Assembly: GCA_030248135.1 (NCBI GenBank)
Contig: JASANC010004834.1
Span: forward strand, 1-11,795
Length of the DNA stretch: 11,795 nt
Source of the DNA: Theristus sp. LFF4_11
Taxonomy: Eukaryota; Nematoda; Chromadorea; Monhysterida; Xyalidae
Direction of reading: 5' to 3'
The notes beneath the pieces are model-generated. The model made no database searches and had not been told where the DNA came from. It worked only from the letters and a program-made list of their open reading frames with translations. The position numbers were made by a program, and so were the translations under genes. Positions 1 to 8,700 of the stretch are shown piece by piece (positions within the stretch are counted from its first letter, which is position 1; each line of letters opens with the position of its first letter).

Positions 1-195
1 AACACCACCAACGAACATGCACATAAGTGCACTGTGTTCTTTGTGGTTTGGCCGACTGATTTCTGACAGTGTCTTCATGCCCATGTCAATGGTGTGCTCT
101 GTTGGTATGCAACCCAAACACTCGGATACTGGATGAGCCACACCCACCATTATGGTCTCCGTGTTATACGCTGCTCTTGCAGTTTTATGGGATAT
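1..195 (-). other. Unidentified open stretch, possible partial exon
   Basis: The minus strand is open for 65 codons from 195 down to the window edge, with a TAG just upstream at 196..198. The translation includes the segments MVGVAHPVSECLGC and DMGMKTLSEISR; I do not recognise a family. In a stretch this short, one of six frames being open by chance is not rare. A weak acceptor-like AG lies at 171/172 on the minus strand, and the plus strand shows a good acceptor-like CTGCTCTTGCAG at 171..182. It could be an exon of a neighbouring minus-strand gene downstream of polybromo, or chance. The Helitron array begins immediately beside it. Confidence 0.22.
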
Positions 196-659
196 CTATA
201 ATCTATAATACTAAGATAGTAAGAAAGTTTGTTTGATTGTTTGTCCGCAGCTTTTTGCTATATATAGCATCATCGGTAGCTTCACTCCACTTTTAATGCA
301 TCATTCGCGTGAACTTTTTTCAATCTCTGTTCTGTGAAAAGTCCAAAAATCATCATCATTCCAATGCAATAAAAATATTAGGTATGATCGACCACTTTAA
401 TTTGGCTGCTGCTGCTGTTCGCCATCTACACCAATCGAAATAGAATGGCAGTTGATTGTTGCTGAACAAATAGGCTAAACAGGTTCCACAACAAATAAAT
501 TGCAGCATCAACAAAGACGTGACCATGATCGATAGCGAATCAGTGGAACGGTCCACACATAATCGATCAATTTTGAACGGGATGATTGTTGATGATCCTG
601 AAGATTGATTTCTGTTATACTGAACAGGAATTTCAGCGAAATGTAACTGACTAATACCA

Positions 660-1060
660 GATTTCTTTTGAATTTTTTAAATATTTTAAACGGGTATCGG
701 ACTATCGGTTGATTGTTGCTGATCAAACAGCATTGTTTTTTCATGTTTTGAACGGGAATAGTAGCAGTTGAACGATAATCGACGAACGGAAAGGTAATGA
801 AACAAGATGGATGTTTGATACATTGAACTGGAATGGCTGTTAATTTTCGCTGATCAAAAAAGATTGTGTTTTGATACTTTAAACGGGAATGACACAGCAA
901 TGCAGCTGACCAAAGAAGACTGATAAGATAATTAAGCGACATTGAAGAAGCTAATCAAAAAATTGATTTTTTAAATGGGAATGGCAGTTGTTTGCTGCTG
1001 ATTAAAAAGATTGCTTTTCATATATTAAACGGGTTGTATTGCTTGCTGATCAAAGATTAA
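660..1060 (+). repeat. Diverged short tandem units inside Helitron copy 1
   Basis: A unit of roughly 50 to 65 bases recurs several times: an AT-rich stretch, then TTTAAACGGGAATGGCAGTT or variants, then TTGTTGCTGATCAAA and an A/T-rich spacer containing AAGATTG. Instances begin near 683, 748, 820, 875, 970 and 1025. Copy 2 repeats the pattern at about 1975..2300. Central repeats of this kind are common in non-autonomous Helitron families. Confidence 0.6.
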
Positions 1061-1458
1061 TACATTGAATTGAAAAGCAGGTTCTGATCAAAATGACTGG
1101 CAATTTTTTGAAAAAAATCTGTTGCTTCTATCGATGCTAAAACCAGCGTTAACCAAACCACACAGTAATAAGTGCTGTCGTGACTAAAACATGTTATGAT
1201 CAAAAGCAATAAATTCAGCAAAAGCATTTGACAAAAAAAACTGTTTTCAAAAGAAACTGAAAATGCTGCGATTTTTAAAAGGTATAAAGCATCGACGGCT
1301 ACAAATTGCTTTGAAAATGAACGATCATTGCATGGTAAATGAACAACATTCGCTTGAAGCAGCTCAAAATCAAAATCCAGTGCGTTTTTAGTCCGGGTCG
1401 TGGGCACAGGTCAAAAGGCCAAAATCCACATAAATAATAACTGTATTTTGTCAGCTAA

Positions 1459-1487
1459 CCGTGCCGTAGGCACGGGTTATCTGCTAG
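1459..1487 (+). repeat. Helitron 3' terminal hairpin and CTAG, copy 1
   Basis: The stem is CCGTGCC (1459..1465) with GGCACGG (1469..1475) around a GTA loop. It is followed by GTTATCTG and CTAG at 1484..1487. This is the typical rolling-circle termination signal. An identical copy lies at 2622..2650. Confidence 0.88.
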
Positions 1488-2650
1488 TACTAAGATAGTA
1501 AGAAAGTTTGCTTGATTGTTTGTTTGTCCGCAGCTTTTTGCTATATATAGCATCATCGGTAGCTTCACTCCAGTTTTTATTCATGATTCATGTGAACTTT
1601 TTTCAATCTCTGTTCTGTGAAAGGTAAAAAAATCATCATCATTCCCATGCAATAAAATTATTAGGTTATGATCGACCACTTTAATTTGGCTGCTGCTGTT
1701 GCTGTTCGTGCTGTTCGCCATCTACACCAATCGAATTAGAATGGCAGTTGATTGTTGCTGAACAAATTGGCTAAACAGGTTCCACAACAAATAAATTGCA
1801 GCATCAACAAACACGCGGCCATGATCGATAGCGAATCAGTGGAACGGTCCACACATAATCGATCAATTTTGAACGGGATGATTGTTGATGATCCTGAAGA
1901 TGATTTCTGCTATACTGAACAGGAATTTCAGCGCAATGCAGCTGACTAATACCAGATTGCTTTTCTATTTTTTAATATTTTAAACGGGTATCGGACTATC
2001 GGTTGATTGTCGCTGATCAAACAGCATTGTTTTTTCATGTTTTGAACGGGAGTAGCAGTTGAACGATAATCAACAAATGGAAAGTTAATGAAACAAGATG
2101 GATGTTTGATACTTTGAACTGGAATGGCTGTTAATTGTCGCTGATCAAAAAAGATTGTTTTTTGATACTTTAAACGGGAATGACACAGCAATGCAGCGGA
2201 TCAAAGAAGACTGATACGATAATTAAGCGACATTAAAGAAGCTAATCAAAAAAATTTTTTTTTTTTAATGGGAATGGCAGTTGTTTGTTGCTGATTAAAA
2301 AAAATCTGTTGCTTTTATCGTTAACCAAACCACGCAATAATAAGTGCTGTCGTGACTAAATCAGTTTATGATCGAAAGCAATAAATTCAGCAAAAGCACG
2401 GTGGTTGAAAAAACTGTTTTCAAAAAGAAACTGAAAATGCTGCGATTTTTAAAAGGTATAAAGCATCGACGGCTACAAATTGCTTTGAAAATGAACGATC
2501 ATTGCATGGAAAATGAACAAAATTCGCTTGAACCAGCTCAAAATCAAAAAATCCAGTGCGTTTTTAGTCTGGGTCAAAAGGCCAAAATCCACAAAAATAA
2601 TAACTGTATTTTGTCAGCTAACCGTGCCGTAGGCACGGGTTATCTGCTAG
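1488..2650 (+). mobile_element. Non-autonomous Helitron, copy 2 of a tandem pair
   Basis: This copy abuts copy 1 directly: after CTAG at 1487 the sequence resumes with TACTAAGATAGTAAGAAAG, which in copy 1 begins at 209. The expected first seven bases (TCTATAA) are therefore missing at the junction. It is closely similar to copy 1 over almost its whole length and ends with the same hairpin and CTAG (2647..2650), followed by T2651. An open frame from 2368 runs through its 3' end into flanking DNA, but the same frame is interrupted in copy 1, so I do not call it a gene. The outer limits of the pair (A before 202, T after 2650) fit one A/T insertion of a composite, or tandem amplification at one site. 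Confidence 0.82.
2622..2650 (+). repeat. Helitron 3' terminal hairpin and CTAG, copy 2
   Basis: CCGTGCC (2622..2628), loop GTA and GGCACGG (2632..2638) are followed by GTTATCTG and CTAG (2647..2650). The sequence is identical to the end of copy 1. Confidence 0.88.
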
Positions 2651-3250
2651 TACAAACAATGGGAGCTTCGAGCGTTTCGCGAAATACAAACGAATCTTCT
2701 ATATTATTAAATTTACAATCTGTGCGTGCGTGTGTGGCACTTTTTTGCAATTTGAATTGGCGCCCTTTTTTGCTACTTAAGAAAACTCCATCTCAAATTA
2801 CTTAACCTATTTTTTTATTAATGCCAGTTGAGATTGTTTTCTCAAAACGTCGCTCTTCATAGCTGGAGTCATCATGATACTCTTTGGTCAAAAGAGACAG
2901 TTCAGCGCAGCGCAGGCAAATGGAAGCGTGGCTGATCAAAACTTGATGATCGACTGGGAAAGATGTAACAAAACCGTCTTTGAAAAAAGTTTGGATTTTT
3001 TTTTGTTTTTAAAAATCGGGTTGCAAAACGCACATCGACATCGGCATTGCAAGTTGCACTTTGGATTCAAAACAAGTAAATTTCATTGAAATTGATACTC
3101 CATGTTTCATTTTCAAATTGATACTCCATGGTTATGAGCGATAATTTCAACGTAACGCACGATGGGCAACTGGCAATTGTTGCTGCTCAAAACTTGACGA
3201 GCGACTGCGAAAGATGTAACAAAACCGTCTCTGAAAAAAGTTAGTTTTCC
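2651..3250. repeat. Decayed repeat tract with a duplicated 61-bp module
   Basis: There is no gene here. A module reading GCTGATCAAAACTTGATGAT...GATGTAACAAAACCGTCT...GAAAAAAGTT at about 2931..2991 recurs at 3182..3242 with few changes. In between, AATTGATACTCCATG is present twice in tandem (3089..3131). The GCTGATCAAA and TTCAGCGCA motifs are shared with the Helitron interior, so this may be an older relative of the same family. I see no clean ends. Confidence 0.5.
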
Positions 3251-3580
3251 ATTCATTTTCACTTTGCAAAATGTTTGGGTCATGTTGGGGTAAACGGGTA
3301 AAAAGAAGCAATGACTGCAAAACGAAATTATAAACGTCACTTTTTTGTTTCTTCTATTCATTTTCACTTTAGAAAAAAGACTTGGCTTATGTTAGGGTAA
3401 CCGGGTAAAAGAAGCATTAGCTTTTTAAAACGGGTATTTTTTAATGAAAAAACGTTAATTTTTGTATTTTTTAGTCAATCTTACTTAACTTACAAAAAGG
3501 CTTGACTTAGGTTAGGGTGAACGGGTAAAAATAGCAAAATCATAAACTTCGCATTTTTTTTATTTAAATACATTAAAAAT
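3251..3580. repeat. Three tandem units of about 105 to 120 bp
   Basis: Three diverged units carry an AT-rich start, a G(T/C)TTGG- or CTTGRCTTA-like segment, then GTTRGGGTRAACGGGTAAAA and an A/T-rich tail. The GTTRGGGT landmark falls at 3284, 3391 and 3511. The same AAACGGGTA core occurs in the upstream Helitrons. A fragment of the segment (CAAAAAGGCTTGGCATTGAT) also occurs at 5031..5050, on the far side of the PIF-like element. This suggests that element inserted into, or next to, this repeat tract. Confidence 0.55.
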
Positions 3581-3689
3581 ATTGTATTGTAGGCGACTTC
3601 ACGGCAGCACAAGGTAAATTTTCTTCAGGGTTATTTATCAGTAAACGTTAAGGCCCGTTTAGCCGTCCGTATTTGCATCCGGCACGGCA

Positions 3690-3995
3690 CGTCACGTCAC
3701 GTCAAACCTCGTTTATGCTGCAAAAAAGAGCAATCCGGCACGTCACGGCACGTCACGTCTTGTTTTAGAACTCGCGCTCGTTTATGCCCCTGTACGGCGA
3801 CGTACGTCGACGTTCAGACAGATACGGACGCATAAACGATGACGTGACGTGCCGTGACGTGCCGTGACGTGCCGGATGGTGTTAGAACACGCGCTCGTTT
3901 ATGCTCCTGTACGGCGACGTGCGTCGACGTTCAGACAGATACGGACGCATAAACGATGACGTGACGTGCCGTGACGTGCCGGATGGTTTTAGGTT
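3690..3995. repeat. Left subterminal palindromic repeats of the PIF-like element
   Basis: Two units about 117 bp apart (from 3781 and from 3898) contain GTTTATG..., a core with GTCGAC, and TACGGACGCATAAAC, so each unit is itself palindromic. Between them run GTGACGTGCC decamers in direct repeat. A partial unit precedes them at 3690..3760. The right end carries the same units inverted. Confidence 0.75.
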
Positions 3996-4310
3996 CTCCC
4001 CTAAAAAGCCGTGCGTCAAAGTTCCATTTTTTTCAATTTTGTTTACTTTTGTTGTTCTTCATTGTGAGCACATGCTCACTCACTATCGTCCTGAAATGAG
4101 ACATTTTTTTCTGATTATTTTCTGTATTCTCAAACAAAAATGTCAGCAGTTTAGCTTTTATTCCCTGGCTATTCACAACAAAATAACAGAGCCTAATGGG
4201 CTGGATGCAAATTTGTGAGTGACTTTGTTTTGAAATCATAGCAATCCACAGAACACCAAAGAATTTGTCGTGCGGCAAAAAAAATGCGAAAATTTCATCT
4301 GCACATTCTG

Positions 4311-4341
4311 AGAGTCGAACCCTGAACGAACCACTGCGCCA
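4311..4341 (-). other. tRNA-like fragment with A and B boxes but no anticodon arm
   Basis: On the minus strand TGGCGCAGTGG (4341..4331) matches the RNA polymerase III A box, and GGTTCGACTCT (4321..4311) matches the B box. Only nine bases separate them, far less than in a tRNA, so the anticodon region is missing. A T-rich run follows at about 4279..4271. This is most likely a relic of a tRNA gene or tRNA-derived SINE inside the PIF-like element. It is not a functional tRNA. Confidence 0.5.
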
Positions 4342-4674
4342 TGGTGTCATGGTTGCTGCTGGCTGTATAGTCCGTGTTATTGCTGCAAAGCAATTGTGCA
4401 GCCGCAGCAAACCATTTGTGCACGCGCACTGTTGAAAAACACAATGTGTTTTCGCCTGTTCTTCTGCTCTGCATTCAATGAACTGCTCAAAAGATTTGAG
4501 CGAAAGACGAAATTTCAAAAGACTTGAATCTGTGGGTTGTTTCGAATTTGAGTTGCAATCTCCATTCTCCAGTCAAAATTGGTTGTTGTCGCATATATTC
4601 AATTTCAATTTGGCACACAACTTGATTGAATTTTGCTCGCTGACGTACGGCTTTTTAGGGCAGAACCTAAAATG

Positions 4675-4975
4675 CAACGTCACGTCACGGCACGTCACGT
4701 CATCGTTTATGCGTCTGTATCTGTCTGCACGTCGACGCACGTCGCCGTACGGACGCATAAACGAGCAAAAATTCTAAAACCATGCGGCACGTCACGGCAC
4801 GTCACTTCAGGGCACGTCATCGTTTATGCGTCCGTATCTGTCTGCACGTCGACGCACGTCGCCGTACGGACGCATAAACGAGCAAAAATTCTAAAACCAT
4901 GCGGCACGTCACTTCATCTCACGTCATCGTTTTTGCGTCCGTGTCTGTCTGTACGGCGACGTGCGTCAACGTCCG
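4675..4975. repeat. Right subterminal palindromic repeats of the PIF-like element
   Basis: Three units start with GTTTATG or GTTTTTG at about 4705, 4822 and 4929; the first two are 117 bp apart, the same spacing as on the left. Each reads GTTTATGCGTCCGTAT, a GTCGAC-type core and TACGGACGCATAAAC, with GGCACGTCAC direct repeats between. They are inverted relative to the left set and give the element a strong fold-back potential. Confidence 0.75.
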
Positions 4976-4992
4976 GACGGCTAAACGGGCCT

Positions 4993-5502
4993 TTACTGTT
5001 TTTTTCTTTCTAAATCAATGCCACTTCACCAAAAAGGCTTGGCATTGATTAAGCCACATAAGCTCGGGTCAATAGGCTAGTAATGAATGAAAGGAGTTGT
5101 TTTCTCACAAACCAGCGATGGTCGTTGCGACCGGCTGCTGCGCGCCGCCGGTTGGCAAACCTGCGAAGGAAAAAATCGTGAATCGTGATTTCACGTTTCA
5201 AAATCTGGATCACACACACTGAATGGCCGTGTTCTGCGTGCGCGAACAATATAACACCGCAATTATCCAGCCAGAAACAATCAAGCCAATCAGTTATCAT
5301 ATCATCAGCGTAATGTTAACATTGATAATAGTTCAATAATCTGCAATTCCATGAAAACAAACAGCATGTTCATGGTAAACAGTTTGTTATAAGCAAATGC
5401 CATGGCTGACGACCATAACGGTTCTTCTTCCTTTGTTCCCTCATCGGCTGCACACCCCAATTATAAGGGCGTACATCTGCCCCAATCTAATTGTCCTCAA
5501 CG
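4993..5502. other. Spacer and presumed polybromo 3' untranslated region
   Basis: This stretch follows the polybromo stop codon on the minus strand and ends at the PIF-like element. I see no AATAAA on the minus strand. The nearest variant hexamer, AGTAAA, is read from 4997..4992, right at the element's edge. A minus-strand open frame at 5049..5300 shows no recognisable family and I treat it as chance. The 3' end of the transcript cannot be fixed from sequence. Confidence 0.45.
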
Positions 5503-5733
5503 CTAACCCCCCATGACGGTGGTTGTGGTGCGCACAATCTGTCCGCCGGGGCCTTGTTGCGTCACGATCTGCTGCTGCGCTGTGGCCGTCGCGGGCACGT
5601 ACGTTGCGGGACCACCGGCACTGCTCGACACCACCACCTGTTGTACGGCGGTTGACGGCACGGCGAGGGGCACCACAGCCGTTTGCGGGTGTTGTTGTTG
5701 TTGGTGGTGTTGCGGTTGCTGTACCACGACCAC
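5503..5733 (-). CDS. PBRM1: Polybromo terminal coding exon
   Basis: After the acceptor GAGCACAG the exon reads VVVVQQPQHHQQQQHPQ and ends IVRTTTTVMGG then TAG (5505..5503). The composition continues the Gln/Thr/Val-rich tail of the previous two exons, which is why I chose this frame. Another frame of the same exon is open down to 5441 and encodes an Arg/Ala/Thr-rich product. That frame would be used only with the alternative donor at 6355. Confidence 0.85.
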   Translation of the reverse strand: MVVVQQPQHHQQQQHPQTAVVPLAVPSTAVQQVVVSSSAGGPATYVPATATAQQQIVTQQGPGGQIVRTTTTVMGG

Positions 5734-8700
5734 CTGTGCTCAAAAGCACGTGATTATCAGGCGGATTGCCAATGACTGACCGTTCGACTGTAGTCAACGA
5801 ACCATTTCACGCAGTTATGCGGTGCGGATCAACAAACAAACAAACAAACAAACAAACGGACAAACAAATCTCGAAAATAGCGCGCTGCTACCTGTCCGCC
5901 ATGTTGCTGGTAAACGCCCGGCTGCTGGACGTAGATGGTCTGCTGATGAGGTTGACCTCCCGGCTGAGCGTGCTGGTACACCACACCAGGTTGGCCGGCG
6001 ATTGGCACTGAAACGAAAAAGAACATTTGGGATAGACGCTGCACATTCCAGAACTCTAGAATTCTCTGACGCTGGTGCACTGCAGGCAACGATGACCTGT
6101 CTCTAAACTAATATGAACCACACAAAAAAAACAAAAACTAACAAAGTCACCCTCGTGGCCTGGTGGTAGTGCGTTAGACTACAGTATGTGCGCTCGGGGG
6201 ATCGAGCCCCGCCGAGGGGTGTATAGTCACTTAATGACAGAGAAAACTCGATGGGCGCCCTACTCAATGGCGTTCTGTACGCTTCTCTGGGTTAGCCCTG
6301 GCTAAAAACATCGCCTAAAAATCACAACAACAACAACAACAATAACATATTCACCAACCCGCGGTTGCCGTGACCATTTGTGCGGGGTGTTGCGGCTGCG
6401 GCTGCGGCTGGCCCGCTTGCGAACTCTGTGCGGGGTAATATTGAATCTGCGGCGGTACACCACCAGCAGCAGCACCGGGGGCGCCCGCTGGCTGCTGTGG
6501 ATGAGCGAACGGGGTTTGCGGTTGTTGCTGATGTTGATGATGCACTGTGCTGCCGGATTGGCCCGGCTGCGGTTGCGCCGGTGGTGCTGTGGAGGGGGGT
6601 CGTTGGGACGCTGCCTCCACTGTCAGGTAATTGCTGGAAAAGGCTTGTGCAACGTGAATTGTTTGAAGTGCCGTGCACCATAGCCATGCCCATGCGACGG
6701 TGTGGTGGTGAACCGTGGAGCACATTGGCGCAAATCTCCAGCACGCGTGCGGCACCGCGGTTCACCGCCGCACCGTGGCGCTGGTATGGGGTGCGCTGAT
6801 TGGTTGTTTGTTGTTATTTGAAGTAAATATCATGACAATGACGCTGATTGTGCGCGTCCTCCTGCTGATTGGGCAAGTGTGCCGCAACCTGCCATTCAGT
6901 AACGTGTTTCTTTCGGCACTTGCCTCTGACTGACATTTTGAACAAAAAAAAAGTGTGCTGAATGAAACAGAACAGAACACAAACAATCAGCAGGACAAAT
7001 ATCAAACTGGAGACCACGGCAGACTTCACTGAATGTGGTGGTGCGCGCCGATTGGCTACGATAGTTCAGTCAAGCAGCCAATCAGCGTACAGCTGTTCAA
7101 ACTCGACTAGGCCCACTACTGACCGACTGCGCTGATTCGGATTGACGAACTTCCATGCCGAGTGCAGATGTTTCTCCTTCAAGTGACGCTGCAAACGTGG
7201 CAACGATGGAAACACTCTGCAGTTGCGATGTGAATGAAGATTTTCGTTTTCTTTTCAACATTTGAAGAACAAACAAAAATAAACAGAGAAAATGGTGAAA
7301 ATTGACGAACTCACTTTCCCTCCTTTTTATACTTGACACAGGTGCTCCACATGCAGACGAATTGATCGGCGCCGCTTTCCACTGTGAATTTGAAAACAAA
7401 AAACGAATCGCAAAAACGACCCAACACTCGTACAACTACAGTGCCCGTGTCACGCATTTTACAAAACAAAAAACAAAAAAAACCCACGAAAAGCGCATGC
7501 AAGCTGGCGACTCACTGATCTGACTGGAGTGCACATTGGTGACGTGCTCCTGCAACAAATCGCCGGTCTCGAACTGCCAGTCGCAGTGCAGCCACCGGCA
7601 CACGTACACGAGCACCTGGCCGGGCGGCGCACGCACCGTCGGCGGCACCAATTTATCGGCCTTCTCGCGCTCCTTCGCGATCAACATCGCCCGTTCCTCG
7701 AACATTCGCTTGCGGTCGTCAGCGAGATTCTTCCACTGCCGAATGGAACGCAACTGGTTATGCTTGTTGACAAATCTGTCGCTATTGGTTTTTTTTTACA
7801 GAATGTGCAGAAAGATTTGTCGCTTTAAGTAATTCTGAGATGAGCACAGGTGGGAGTGGGACCTTTCTTACTATTTCGTATTTCATTTCGATAACTTCGT
7901 TTCTTGTTATGCAGAGCGCGCGAACGAAGAACGGCAGTTGCTTGCAAAAAAAAGAAAACATATCAAGTCAATCAGAAATGGGTGCGCAAGCGATCCGGTG
8001 TGGGATATACGATCGGTCTAGAGTAGACAGCATTTTTTGTGCATATTTCACGCAATGCAATCGATGCCAATCACAAGCACCGACCTCCTGGCCGACCATG
8101 CGGCTTATGGCGCCGAAGCCGACGTTCGGGTGGTCGTTCATGATCTTGCGACGCACCTCGGCCGCGAACAAAATGTAGCCGCTGCGCGAGCGACTGTTGA
8201 TCTTCGGCTGCGTCGCGAGCCACGCCTCGCGGTCGCGCGCCTCCTGTGCGTTGCGAAAGCAGTTGGTTGGAAATCAGTTTGTTGGAACACACACGATGAA
8301 CGTTTGCAACAACTGAACGCGGCGCATCGTGATCGGGCCGAGGTCACGACGACACCGACATTCAACTGTCACACTCTGTCACCTTCCATCGATCATCATG
8401 ATCAATCTGTCTAACTGTCCGGTTCCTGCCAAGGAACTGTCCGTCGGAATCGGAAACGCCTGGCAGGTGCTCTATTACAGACACCAACTGACTCTCACGT
8501 GAAATAACAAACACATTTTTTGATACCAAGAACATTTCGATACCAAACAATCACGTATAATCTGACAACATGCTGCGAGCGAGCTCGTTCAAGTGATCAA
8601 TCAATGGAATGGGACGAACACTGCACATCCACGGTTAGACCAAACTTTAGCTGGTGTTTCTCAAAAAAACTCCATCCAAATCATAGGGTTGGTAAAAAAC

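Larger units (their letters stand above)
202..1487 (+). mobile_element. Non-autonomous Helitron, copy 1 of a tandem pair
   Basis: The element starts with TC after an A (A201, then TCTATAATACTAAG) and ends with a GC-rich hairpin followed 8 bases later by CTAG at 1484..1487 and then a T. This matches the known Helitron plan: 5' TC, 3' hairpin plus CTRR, insertion between A and T, no terminal inverted repeats and no target duplication. TCTATAA is doubled at 195..208, so the start could also be 195. No Rep/helicase coding is visible; open frames inside are short and broken by stops in one of the two copies. The interior is made of diverged repeats around AAACGGGAATGGCAGTTG and TTGTTGCTGATCAAA. 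It is about 120 bp longer than copy 2, mainly because of a segment around 1060..1150. Confidence 0.82.
3651..4992. mobile_element. Non-autonomous PIF/Harbinger-like element
   Basis: The ends are a 19-bp perfect terminal inverted repeat, AGGCCCGTTTAGCCGTCCG at 3651..3669 and its complement at 4974..4992. It is flanked by the 3-bp duplication TTA (3648..3650 and 4993..4995). A TWA duplication and a GGC-rich TIR containing GTTT fit PIF/Harbinger. Inside each end lie large GC-rich subterminal repeats; the centre (about 4010..4650) is AT-rich and codes for nothing I recognise. Open frames across the repeats come from their simple structure and are not called. No DDE transposase is visible, so the element would depend on a partner elsewhere. 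Superfamily placement is an inference from TSD and TIR. Confidence 0.8.

Noticed and set aside
2368..2805. Open frame of 145 codons through the end of Helitron copy 2
   Set aside because: It crosses the element's end into flanking DNA, the same frame is broken in copy 1, and the translation has no recognisable domain.
3390..3520. Telomere-like TTAGGG units
   Set aside because: They occur singly within longer tandem units, not as a run of hexamers.
4033..4518. Open frame of 161 codons on the minus strand
   Set aside because: It lies within the non-coding centre of the PIF-like element, overlaps the tRNA-like relic and shows no transposase or other motif.
4633..5013. Open frame of 126 codons with repeated peptide blocks
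   Set aside because: The repeats in the peptide come from the 117-bp DNA palindromes; no protein family is recognisable.
5049..5300. Open frame on the minus strand after the polybromo stop
   Set aside because: It lies in the presumed 3' untranslated region and has no recognisable similarity.
5513..5779. Plus-strand Cys/Thr-rich open frames over the last polybromo exon
   Set aside because: They are the antisense of CAG/CAA and ACC codons of the Gln/Thr-rich tail.
6149..6221. A genuine tRNA gene
   Set aside because: The T arm and acceptor stem look tRNA-like, but the anticodon arm does not fold well, and a SINE body and CAA tail follow.
8362..8550. Possible extra polybromo exon in the intron before the HMG exon
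   Set aside because: Both flanking exons are phase 0, and no acceptor gives phase 0 in the frame that ends with the AAG|GTGACA donor.
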